Shown one piece after another: positions 43,853-49,916 of a stretch of 64,000 nucleotides of DNA. This stretch comes from Ciceribacter thiooxidans (GTDB taxonomy: Bacteria > Pseudomonadota > Alphaproteobacteria > Rhizobiales > Rhizobiaceae), in the NCBI RefSeq assembly GCF_014126615.1, contig NZ_CP059896.1, forward strand, positions 2,986,501-3,050,500. The letters are read 5' to 3'. The notes beneath the pieces were generated by a model. It did no database searches. It worked only from the letters and a program-made list of their open reading frames with translations, and was not told the DNA's origin. Every line of letters begins with the position of its first letter. Within the stretch, counting starts at the first letter, position 1. Position numbers and translations under genes: made by a program.

Positions 43853-43918
43853 TTGTCTCCAAAGACAAAAATCTTTCCCGCGCCGGGAAAACCAAGCGTC
43901 GTTTCCCGTGGCGGGAAT
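43853..43918 (-). promoter_or_regulatory. Three palindromes in the leader of the CII-like gene
   Basis: TTGTCT-4-AGACAA (43853-43868) contains the GGAG ribosome site of the CII-like gene in its hairpin. Two operator-like palindromes follow: TTTCCCG-3-CGGGAAA (43874-43890) and TTTCCCG-3-CGGGAAT (43902-43918), 28 bases apart. The paired sites look like a binding site for a dimeric regulator, perhaps the CII-like protein. Confidence 0.6.
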
Positions 43919-44243
43919 GAGCGGAATTTCAGAAAATCAGGCCGTCACATCACGGAGGCCCGCATGCATTCGGCATCATCAAATCGTCCAGAGCGCCAAC
44001 CTTTCCGGCAGGCACCCATGCAGGCCGAAAGGCCGTCCGAGCGAGTGCGAGGCGCCCGCGCAGGCCAGCGCGAAGCGCGACCGGCCGTGAGCGAGAAAAA
44101 TCCAGCCCCGTCCGGAGCGAAGGCCGAAGGCCGACAGCGTGAGGACAAAGAAAACGCGCGACAGGCCGTGAGCGAGAGAACTGGACATCCGCCATGCCCC
44201 GTGCTCGGTTGCGAGTCGCCAAACACCACAAGGAGAACGGGAC
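43919..44243. other. Non-coding region with GC-rich repeats
   Basis: No convincing gene was found in these 325 bases. Open frames on both strands are Ala/Arg/Ser-rich and low complexity. A 22-bp direct repeat with one mismatch occurs at 44075-44096 and 44156-44177 (GCGCGACCGGCCGTGAGCGA type). The 3' end holds AAGGAG, the ribosome site of the next gene. Confidence 0.55.
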
Positions 44244-44660
44244 ATGACGGAAGAGGAAATGGAAAACGACCCGGCCTATCTGCGGGGCAGGATCGACGCC
44301 CTGCAGGTGACGCTCGATGCGGTCATATCGTTGCTTCCGATCCCGGCGCTGCATGCGATCGGGTATCATCTCGCCCACGAAGCCGGCAGCGCCGAAAGAG
44401 CCAGGGATTCCGACCCGGCCCATATCGACTGGGACATGTGGGAGCGCAGCCACCATCCGAAGGACAGGCCGCCGCCGGTCACGATCCAGGCCAACACCTT
44501 CCTCGACCACGTGGAACCGCTCATCGAATTGATGGAGTCCAGAATAGAGGACAAGGAGATGGACGACGGATATTCCGTCCTCGCGGCCACGCCGAAAGCG
44601 ATTGCACAATACGCCGAAGAACGGCGCATCCAGCGGGAGCGCCTGCAAGAAAAGGACTAG
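44244..44660 (+). CDS. Hypothetical protein on the opposite strand of the early region
   Basis: This 138-residue acidic helical protein starts MTEEEMENDPAYLRGRIDA, with AAGGAG upstream. It carries RDSDPAHIDWDMWERSHHP and TFLDHVEPLIELMESRIED. No family is recognised. It lies in plus orientation between the minus-strand CII-like and Cro-like blocks, so it needs its own promoter, probably in the GC-rich gap upstream. Confidence 0.65.
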   Translation: MTEEEMENDPAYLRGRIDALQVTLDAVISLLPIPALHAIGYHLAHEAGSAERARDSDPAHIDWDMWERSHHPKDRPPPVTIQANTFLDHVEPLIELMESRIEDKEMDDGYSVLAATPKAIAQYAEERRIQRERLQEKD

Positions 44661-44661
44661 A

Positions 44662-45003
44662 TCAGGCGTGGTCGGCGATCTGCGGCTTGCGCTCCCAGCG
44701 GCGCTCTTCGAAATACCGGATGTCCCGGTGCATGTTGCGGCTGACGAGATCGGCCCATTCGCGCTGCTGCTCCGGCGTCCGTTCGATACCTCCGAGCGCC
44801 TTGAGCCGCTCGACCTCCGCCAATTCCCGAGCGCGTCGGTCTTCCTTATCCTCGATCTTGCGGCGCCGGTATTCCGCGTCGGCAGCATGGTCTCTGTCCC
44901 GCTTCTTGCGAATATGGAAAGCGACGCCGCAGGACCTGAGGCCGGCATCCGGAATGCTGCGGCAGCCGAGCGCACGCAGCCGTTCATGGATTGCGTTTCG
45001 CAT
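44662..45003 (-). CDS. Hypothetical Arg/Glu-rich helical protein
   Basis: This 113-residue highly charged protein (CRSIPDAGLRSCGVAFHIRK, then ERLKALGGIERTPEQQREWA) is likely all helical. It is downstream of the Cro-like gene and converges, one base apart, with the gene at 44244. Function unknown. Confidence 0.6.
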   Translation of the reverse strand: MRNAIHERLRALGCRSIPDAGLRSCGVAFHIRKKRDRDHAADAEYRRRKIEDKEDRRARELAEVERLKALGGIERTPEQQREWADLVSRNMHRDIRYFEERRWERKPQIADHA

Positions 45004-45037
45004 ATCCCTACCCTTTCCTTCTGTTGCAGGAGCGCCG

Positions 45038-45235
45038 TCATTCCGCGGCCTCCGCCTGTTGCTCCATAGCCAAGAGGATCTTCTGTCGCGTGGAAAAGCG
45101 CGGCTCCCGCCCGTTCCTTAGCTGAAACACAAAGAGCGGATCGCCCGCGAAACGCTTTCCGAACTGCGTCGGACTAATCTCCTGACGCGCAATGTAGCCT
45201 TCGACTTTGGCTCTAAAGGTCTCGATGTCCGACAT
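45038..45235 (-). CDS. Cro-like repressor
   Basis: This 65-residue protein has one helix-turn-helix: EGYIARQEISPTQFGKRFAG then LFVFQLRNGREPRFS and KILLAM. Size, divergence from the CI gene, and operators in between point to Cro. The ATG at 45235 is preferred over an upstream start that would enter the operator region. Confidence 0.75.
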   Translation of the reverse strand: MSDIETFRAKVEGYIARQEISPTQFGKRFAGDPLFVFQLRNGREPRFSTRQKILLAMEQQAEAAE

Positions 45236-45245
45236 CGCAGACTCC

Positions 45246-45297
45246 AATAGGACTATAACTATTTCCAGTAGGTATAATCCTATTCGCCAGATGTCAA
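45246..45297. promoter_or_regulatory. Divergent cro/cI promoter region with operators O1 and O2
   Basis: Two operator-like sites: O1 AATAGG-ACTATA-ACTATT (45246-45263) and O2 AGTAGG-TATAAT-CCTATT (45267-45284), 21 bases (two helical turns) apart. For cro (minus strand) a perfect -35 TTGACA lies at 45297-45292, and with a 17-base spacer a weak -10 TACCTA at 45274-45269. For cI (plus) TATAAT at 45273-45278 may be the -10, but its -35 is poor. Confidence 0.7.
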
Positions 45298-45318
45298 TTC
45301 CTATGCAAGTGAATTTCC

Positions 45319-46002
45319 ATGGACATCGTTCGCAAAACCATCGCCAAGCGTATGAAGGACCGGAACCTTACCTATAAGGAGGTATCCGAGCGGCTCGGTC
45401 GCAACTCTGCCTACATGCAACAATTCATGGAGCGCAACGTCCCGGCTACGCTTAAGGAAAAGGACAGAATTCGCCTCGCCGAGCTGCTCGATCTCAGTGA
45501 GGAGCAGTTGGGTGGGCGGCCGGCGGAAGTGCCAATGCCGGCCCGCGCATCCGGCATGATTCCTGAGATCGATCTGGTCGCCGGCCTCGGGGGCGGCGGT
45601 GTCGCAACGCTGGAGCAGAGCAGCGAGAACGGCGTAACATTCGCCCGCGAAGCGATACGCGACTACTGGCGGTTACCGGAATGGCTGATGAACCGTCTTT
45701 CAATCCGGCACGGCGCACTTGCTTGCTTTCCTGCGCAGGGAGATTCAATGGCGCCGACCATCAGTGACGGCGACGTTGTATTTATCGACACGCGCCATCG
45801 CGTACCTTCTCCACCGGGCATCTATGCGCTGGCCGATGAATTCGGAGGTGTAGTTGTCAAGAGACTCGAAGTAACCTCGCGCCCAGGGGCTGATGTGATT
45901 ACGGTGAAAATCTCATCAGACAACCCGCGCCATGGCGAAAGGGAACTCACGCTCGACGAAATTCACATTCTTGGGCGCTATCTCGGGAGATTTACGATCT
46001 GA
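45319..46002 (+). CDS. CI-like phage repressor, HTH plus S24 peptidase domain
   Basis: This 227-residue protein has an N-terminal HTH (about 5-60, LTYKEVSERLGRNSAYMQQF) and a C-terminal S24 domain with CFPAQGDSMAPTISDGD (nucleophile Ser) and GIYALADEFGGVVVKRL (general-base Lys). Autocleavage upon RecA activation should induce the prophage. The usual Ala-Gly cleavage site may be in ARASGMIPEIDLVAGLGG. The ribosome site is weak. It should bind the AATAGG-N6-CCTATT sites on both sides of its gene. Confidence 0.9.
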   Translation: MDIVRKTIAKRMKDRNLTYKEVSERLGRNSAYMQQFMERNVPATLKEKDRIRLAELLDLSEEQLGGRPAEVPMPARASGMIPEIDLVAGLGGGGVATLEQSSENGVTFAREAIRDYWRLPEWLMNRLSIRHGALACFPAQGDSMAPTISDGDVVFIDTRHRVPSPPGIYALADEFGGVVVKRLEVTSRPGADVITVKISSDNPRHGERELTLDEIHILGRYLGRFTI

Positions 46003-46436
46003 AGCCTACAGCAACGATCATCACCTTTAGCATCCTGTTCCTTAGCCGCGTCGCTATGGCCAGCGAGATCGAGGAGCTCGCTGCCTGCGACCAGTCGATT
46101 GCCGCTCGCCAGCCGGTGCCAAGCCTCTACCATCGGATGTCATACACGCATAGCACCCACAAATTTACCCGCGACGAGTTCGCGGCGCTCATGAAGAAGC
46201 TGGGGGCATCCGAGGAGGCGGTCAACCGCCAGCTTCTCAAGATTGATGCCGGCACGCTCACACCAACGGACGTGACATACATCATCGATTATGAGGCGAC
46301 GACCTCATCCGCCGCGATCGTTCACAAGAGATCAGAGTGCGTTATTCGCATCAACCGTCCAGATGACAAACTGATCATGGAACTCGTGCGCGTCGACGGC
46401 CTGTCTCTCTGGCAGTATCAGGCCCGCAGGCCTTAG
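45999..46436 (+). CDS. Exported protein behind the repressor, probably starting at CTG (lysogeny-expressed candidate)
   Basis: The gene is visible from ATG 46056, but the same frame extends upstream to a CTG at 45999 that overlaps the cI stop (CTGA), nine bases after GGGAG. The extension adds KPTATIITFSILFLSRVAMA, a fair Sec signal peptide ending A-M-A. The roughly 124-residue mature part has YHRMSYTHSTHKFTRDEFAA, TDVTYIIDYEATTSSAAIVH and one Cys near each end of the domain. Function is unknown. It would be made in lysogens with the repressor. Confidence 0.65.
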   Translation: MKPTATIITFSILFLSRVAMASEIEELAACDQSIAARQPVPSLYHRMSYTHSTHKFTRDEFAALMKKLGASEEAVNRQLLKIDAGTLTPTDVTYIIDYEATTSSAAIVHKRSECVIRINRPDDKLIMELVRVDGLSLWQYQARRP

Positions 46437-46467
46437 TTCTCAATCAGAAATCAGCCCGCTTGATCGC

Positions 46468-46522
46468 AATAGGCATAATCCTATTTTTCCTATTGACCGA
46501 ATGATAGGAATTTGCCTATTCT
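46468..46522 (+). promoter_or_regulatory. Rightward promoter with operators O3 and O4
   Basis: O3 AATAGG-CATAAT-CCTATT (46468-46485) is a perfect palindrome in its arms; O4 GATAGG-AATTTG-CCTATT (46503-46520) is nearly so. A promoter with -35 TTGACC (46493-46498), 18-base spacer and -10 TATTCT (46517-46522) lies over O4. An extra half site, TCCTATT, lies between them. CI binding here would silence the rightward operon. Confidence 0.72.
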
Positions 46523-46528
46523 CTCTCC

Positions 46529-46608
46529 ATCCCGCCTCCCCTGACCTCCCAGGGCGGGATGACCGCAAGCCCCCGCCGCCGGCTCCCACCCCCTCGGCCG
46601 GCGGCGGG
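46529..46608 (+). promoter_or_regulatory. Two strong hairpins in the leader of the rightward operon
   Basis: Hairpin 1 pairs ATCCCGCC (46529-46536) with GGCGGGAT (46553-46560). Hairpin 2 pairs CCCGCCGCCGGC (46572-46583) with GCCGGCGGCGGG (46597-46608), 12 GC-rich pairs. Neither has a following T run, so they look like RNA structure elements rather than standard terminators. Confidence 0.55.
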
Positions 46609-46636
46609 CGGTCGAGGGGAGGATCACAACGATTGG

Positions 46637-46834
46637 ATGACGCCTATGCCTGCAAGGAAGAACACCGAGACCAGCGCCATCGCCGAACGGATGGCGAACT
46701 ACGCAATCGAGACCGGCGAAGGCATGACCCGCCTCGACCTCAAGCGCCAGGGCTTCACCGAGGACGAGATCGAAGCCTTCTCGCACGAAGCCGCGATCAT
46801 CGTCGCCGAGCGCTCCACCCGCCGCGTCGCCTGA
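46637..46834 (+). CDS. Small hypothetical protein, first gene of the rightward operon
   Basis: The 65-residue product (MTPMPARKNTETSAIAERMA, then RLDLKRQGFTEDEIEAFSHE) is helical and resembles small phage proteins with an HTH-like hairpin. Starts at 46637 or 46646 are both possible; GGGAGG is 14 bases or more upstream, so translation may be weak. Function unknown. Confidence 0.6.
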   Translation: MTPMPARKNTETSAIAERMANYAIETGEGMTRLDLKRQGFTEDEIEAFSHEAAIIVAERSTRRVA

Positions 46835-46838
46835 CGCC

Positions 46839-46897
46839 TCCGCTCCGGTTTCCGCAGCCTCCCACGGCGCTTTGCCAGCTGCGGTTTCCCGAACGGA
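46839..46897 (+). repeat. Leader repeat, copy 1
   Basis: It contains TCCGCTCCGGTTTCCGCAGC and, 15 bases later, the 24-base unit at 46874-46897 that matches 48111-48134 exactly. CCGCAGC can pair with GCTGCGG. It sits just before the ribosome site of the gene at 46914. Confidence 0.65.
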
Positions 46898-46913
46898 AGC
46901 AAAGGAGAAGACC

Positions 46914-47168
46914 ATGCCATTCAAGTTCGATCTCGGCGCGGAAGTCGTCGAGGCAGTCACCGGGTTCAAGGGGTTCGTTACCGGACGTTCGGATTACATC
47001 GCCGGATGCCGCCAGTATTGCGTCATGCCGAAGGCGAAGGAAGACGGCAGCCTCATGCGAGCGGAATGGTTCGATGAGGAACGGCTGTCTGCCACGGGAG
47101 AGAGCATCGCCATCGCCGGTACGCCGACCGGCGGGCCTGCCGGCGCCGAATGCGCGCCGACCCGCTGA
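46914..47168 (+). CDS. Small hypothetical phage protein
   Basis: This 84-residue protein (MPFKFDLGAEVVEAVTGFKG, then RSDYIAGCRQYCVMPKAKED) looks like a small SH3-like beta-barrel with two cysteines, a pattern common in phage accessory proteins. AAAGGAG lies seven bases before the ATG. Function unknown. Confidence 0.7.
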   Translation: MPFKFDLGAEVVEAVTGFKGFVTGRSDYIAGCRQYCVMPKAKEDGSLMRAEWFDEERLSATGESIAIAGTPTGGPAGAECAPTR

Positions 47169-47173
47169 CCTGA

Positions 47174-47219
47174 TCCGCTCCGGTTTCCGCAGCTTTTCCG
47201 CTGCGGTTTCCAGAACGGA
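47174..47219 (+). repeat. Leader repeat, copy 2
   Basis: The unit starts with the same 20 bases as copy 1 (TCCGCTCCGGTTTCCGCAGC) and ends GCTGCGGTTTCCAGAACGGA. Here CCGCAGC and GCTGCGG are separated by six bases and form a perfect 7-bp hairpin. No plus-strand gene follows it now; instead the minus-strand SLATT cassette lies beyond, which suggests insertion of that cassette. Confidence 0.65.
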
Positions 47220-47263
47220 TGAAGGACGGCGATCCGATGATGAACCTCATGACATATGGCGCG

Positions 47264-47815
47264 TCAGCCGCGCCAGCCGGGATTTTCGGGGAACGTCCCT
47301 GCGTTATGCGCCAGCAAATGGCGCGTCACGCTCTGCCACAACGTGACCTTCATACGCGGCTTGTCGCCGCCAAGGATGGCGCATGTTGCCTGATTGTCAG
47401 CAATGGCGTCGAGCGCCCTCAGGGTCGGCGGCTCGTCCGCGTAGATGCGCAGGAGATCGGCATTCCAGCGGGCGCAATCGTCTTCGGTCGGGTGCCGGCT
47501 TTCTTCGAGGGTCGCCAGAACCGCATAGTATCGCTGTTGCAGGATCTGATGATCGCGCGCCCTTCCGGAAAAATCAAAGACGAGCTGCAGTGCACCGATT
47601 CCGGCGACCGCGAAGCCGATTGTCACAATGTAGGCGCCGGCCGCGATATCTGCCGCATAGCTCGTGCCGCCGATGATGACGGCGAAGTTGAAGATGCGGT
47701 TCACACTGTCGAGAAACCCGCGTCGCGCCGCATGATAGAGGGCGTTTCGCAGGGCCGTGTGCTTCAGTTCATGCACCTTTTCTTCGCAGTCATCGTCGGC
47801 GGCAGTCATCGTCAT
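47264..47815 (-). CDS. SLATT-like two-TM protein (candidate defence/exclusion effector)
   Basis: This 183-residue protein has a helical N-terminus (ELKHTALRNALYHAARRGFL), two adjacent membrane helices (about 43-62 and 64-84: IIGGTSYAADIAAGAYIV, IGFAVAGIGALQLVFDFS), then HQILQQRYYAVLATLEES and RIYADEPPTLRALDAIADNQ. The order (TM pair, ARDH, RYYAVL, DEPP-x-x-x-ALD-x-x-A-x-N) matches the SLATT family, predicted pore-forming effectors in nucleotide-signal and SMODS/SLOG systems. Here there is no cyclase; only the small partner at 47812. It is antisense to the operon around it. Confidence 0.72.
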   Translation of the reverse strand: MTMTAADDDCEEKVHELKHTALRNALYHAARRGFLDSVNRIFNFAVIIGGTSYAADIAAGAYIVTIGFAVAGIGALQLVFDFSGRARDHQILQQRYYAVLATLEESRHPTEDDCARWNADLLRIYADEPPTLRALDAIADNQATCAILGGDKPRMKVTLWQSVTRHLLAHNAGTFPENPGWRG

Positions 47816-47949
47816 TTTTCCTTTCTTGGCGGCGGGGGCCGATTGCCGACGCCACGCGTGATGTCCTGCGTCTTGCCGGAAGAGTCGTCGACGCCGACCC
47901 GTGGCGGGCGCGGCGGTGGCGGCGATGGCGGCTTGTTCTTGTCAGTCAT
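47812..47949 (-). CDS. 45-residue proline-rich partner of the SLATT-like gene
   Basis: The small protein has two proline runs (KNKPPSPPPPRPPRV near the start and RPPPPRKEK at the end) around VDDSSGKTQDITRGVGN. It has a good ribosome site (AGGAG seven to nine bases upstream) and its stop overlaps the SLATT ATG (ATGA), so the two are a coupled unit. No known domain. It may regulate or chaperone the membrane protein; this is inference. Confidence 0.65.
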   Translation of the reverse strand: MTDKNKPPSPPPPRPPRVGVDDSSGKTQDITRGVGNRPPPPRKEK

Positions 47950-48110
47950 GGAGATCGTCTCCTGGTGGGGTTTGCACTGGGTGATGAAGGTGCGTGGCCG
48001 TCCTGCTTTGACGGCCATGCACCGCCTGAAATCATCATGCGCCGTTTCTTCGGCCGCAAGCATGCGTTGCATCGCTCGCAACGATATCCACCACAATTCA
48101 GGGGAATTCC

Positions 48111-48134
48111 GCCAGCTGCGGTTTCCCGAACGGA
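48111..48134 (+). repeat. Leader repeat, copy 3
   Basis: The 24 bases GCCAGCTGCGGTTTCCCGAA plus CGGA match 46874-46897 exactly. The left hairpin arm is missing. It lies directly before the AAGGAGG ribosome site of the gene at 48150. Confidence 0.65.
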
Positions 48135-48149
48135 TGAAGGAGGCAAATC

Positions 48150-48308
48150 ATGCTCCGCTCGCAGTCCCTCGCAATCTCATGTCACCCGTCCCGCGCCCGG
48201 ATGCGCCTTCGCGCGCTCGGCCTTTATCTCCGCCGGCCGGATATCGAGCTTGCCGCCGCCGGCGCCATCGCGCTCGCCCTCGGCTTCTTCGCTGCAACGC
48301 AGATCTGA
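48150..48308 (+). CDS. Small single-TM protein
   Basis: This 52-residue product (MLRSQSLAISCHPSRARMRL, then a hydrophobic AAAGAIALALGFFAATQI end) is too short to be found by simple ORF searches. It has AAGGAGG eight bases upstream and fits tightly between the leader repeat and the RHH gene. Function unknown. Confidence 0.6.
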   Translation: MLRSQSLAISCHPSRARMRLRALGLYLRRPDIELAAAGAIALALGFFAATQI

Positions 48309-48316
48309 GGTGCACC

Positions 48317-48514
48317 ATGGCCACCCTCACCATCCACATCGACGAGGCGACCGAGGCGCGGCTGCGCCAGATCGCCGAGGAGCGCGGGTTTTCCGAGCTG
48401 CAGGCGCTGGCGGAGTTCGCCGTCGCCGTGGCGGCGCGGGAATACTTCGACACGCCGAGCCGCATAGATCGCGATCCGGTCCGGCAGGAGACACCCAATG
48501 TCCCCGCTCATTGA
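48317..48514 (+). CDS. Ribbon-helix-helix protein
   Basis: This 65-residue protein starts MATLTIHIDEATEARLRQIA and continues EERGFSELQALAEFAVAVAA, the beta strand and two helices of RHH/CopG DNA-binding proteins. It may regulate the accessory operon. It overlaps the next gene by 17 bases. Confidence 0.78.
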   Translation: MATLTIHIDEATEARLRQIAEERGFSELQALAEFAVAVAAREYFDTPSRIDRDPVRQETPNVPAH

Positions 48515-48833
48515 GGCGCTCACGGTTGCCGCCGGCCATCCCGGCGCCGTCATCGCCGCATCCGTGACAGGCGCGGCGCTCGCTACCGCCGGCTATTTCG
48601 GCTTCCGCATCGTCCACGACAGCCGCAATGCACCGCGCGTCGCCGCGGCCGAGCTGCGCTGCGTGGAAGCGCAGGCGGCGATTTCCTACGCCATCACCCT
48701 GCCGGTCTTCGACGCGCGAAAGTTCATGAACACCTTTCTCCACGGCGATCCCCGCATGGTCGTGAACCTCTGGCCGGACTGGCCGGACTGGCGCGACCGC
48801 TACATCGCCGTCGAGATGGATATCAGGCTCTAG
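48498..48833 (+). CDS. Hypothetical membrane-linked phage protein
   Basis: The 111-residue protein has one hydrophobic stretch (VIAASVTGAALATAGYFGF, about 18-36) and a soluble part ending WPDWPDWRDRYIAVEMDIRL. No family recognised. It is in the run of small overlapping genes of the rightward operon. Confidence 0.6.
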   Translation: MSPLIEALTVAAGHPGAVIAASVTGAALATAGYFGFRIVHDSRNAPRVAAAELRCVEAQAAISYAITLPVFDARKFMNTFLHGDPRMVVNLWPDWPDWRDRYIAVEMDIRL

Positions 48834-48848
48834 ACGAGGACAGATCAG

Positions 48849-49187
48849 ATGCACGCGCCCCACCTCTGCACCATCCTGCCCTTCCCCGCCCGCAGCATTG
48901 GCCCGCGGCCCGTCCTGCCGCCGGTGGATGATTTCGCCGTCGAGCAGCTCGGCCACGCCGAGGATCACCTCGCCGTCATCACGGCGGATATCGAGGCCGC
49001 GCGGGAAAGCGCGCTTTCAGGGATCCGCCTCGAGGGCCTCGGCGGCGTGCGCAGCGGCCGCACGCTGCTCTGGGCCTGCCGGCTCGTGCTCACCCTCGTG
49101 AACCTGCGCGGCAATCCGGAGGAGGACCACGATCTTTCCCGCGCCGCCCGCGCCTGGCTCCAGCGAAGGGGGCAAGCGAATGGCTGA
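48849..49187 (+). CDS. Hypothetical phage protein
   Basis: This 112-residue protein (VDDFAVEQLGHAEDHLAVIT, SGRTLLWACRLVLTLVNLRG) is helical and cytosolic. AGGACAG lies close upstream. It overlaps the next gene by eight bases. Function unknown. Confidence 0.6.
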   Translation: MHAPHLCTILPFPARSIGPRPVLPPVDDFAVEQLGHAEDHLAVITADIEAARESALSGIRLEGLGGVRSGRTLLWACRLVLTLVNLRGNPEEDHDLSRAARAWLQRRGQANG

Positions 49188-49353
49188 TCCGAAGAAAGCG
49201 TCCGCGCCGGCGCTCATCCTCTTCCGGGTGCATTTCGCCGGCGGCGACAAGGTCGACGTCAACGGCGCCGACGCCGCCGATGTCCGCCGCAGGGTCGAGA
49301 GGCAATCGGCCCAGAAGATCGAGAAAATCAAGCGCGTCAGGGAGAATGACTGA
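49180..49353 (+). CDS. Small hypothetical phage protein
   Basis: A 57-residue gene missed by length-limited ORF searches: MADPKKASAPALILFRVHFA, then KVDVNGADAADVRRRVERQ. A beta strand plus helix layout suggests a small regulatory fold. Its stop overlaps the next ATG by one base (TGATG). Confidence 0.65.
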   Translation: MADPKKASAPALILFRVHFAGGDKVDVNGADAADVRRRVERQSAQKIEKIKRVREND

Positions 49354-49721
49354 TGGCTGAAGTAATTCCGGTTAAGGAGTTTCACCGCAGGCTCAATGCA
49401 CAGGGCGTATCGGGCAGGCAGCATGTTGCGCTCAGGTGCCCGATGTGCGGCACGGTCCAGTCGGCGACGAGCCTGATCAAGGCAGGTGCAGGCAGTGATT
49501 TCGACGCGGTCGAAAAGTATCTCGGCTTCTCCTGCGTCGGCCGCTTCACCGGCGCCGGATCGCCGAGAGAGAAGCCGGACGGAGAGCCGTGCAACTGGAC
49601 CCTCGGCGGAGTGTTCACGCTGCATACACTCGAGGTCGAAACCACAGACGGCAAGAGGCATCCGCGTTTCGAGGTGGCAACGCCGGAAGAAGCGCAAGCG
49701 CTGGAGGCCTCTCATGGCTGA
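49353..49721 (+). CDS. VVA0879-like phage protein
   Basis: This 122-residue protein has a zinc-knuckle-like LRCPMCGTVQSATSLIKAG (CPxCG) and FSCVGRFTGAGSPREKPDGE, ending FEVATPEEAQALEASHG. The pattern fits the VVA0879 family of phage proteins, function unknown. It is coupled to its neighbours by short overlaps. Confidence 0.75.
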   Translation: MAEVIPVKEFHRRLNAQGVSGRQHVALRCPMCGTVQSATSLIKAGAGSDFDAVEKYLGFSCVGRFTGAGSPREKPDGEPCNWTLGGVFTLHTLEVETTDGKRHPRFEVATPEEAQALEASHG

Positions 49722-49916
49722 CGAAGAGGACGATATCGTGACGATCGAAGAAGGCGCAATCGAACGCATTTACGAGGCTGTCGCCGAGCGTCGGCCGCAC
49801 GCCGAAATACTGCAGATGATCTATGACGCGTTCGGGGTGGAATGGGCATTGCGCCCCCCCTGCTGGCGGAAAAGGTTGCGCGGCTCGTTCATCCGGAGGC
49901 CTTCGCCCATGGCTGA
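49714..49916 (+). pseudogene. Small gene with a one-base shift in a C7 run
   Basis: The frame (MADEEDDIVTIEEGAIERIY, RRPHAEILQMIYDAFGVEWA) runs into the downstream clamp because of the C run at 49854-49860. With one extra C it would read PPLLAEKVARLVHPEAFAHG and stop at 49914-49916, overlapping the clamp start. That ending is natural-looking, so the run is probably one base short. Function unknown. The same kind of change affects the regulator at 4256. Confidence 0.65.

Noticed and set aside
43950..45041. 363-codon minus-strand frame between the Cro-like and CII-like genes
   Set aside because: Overlaps two better genes in other frames and consists of low-complexity Arg/Ser sequence.
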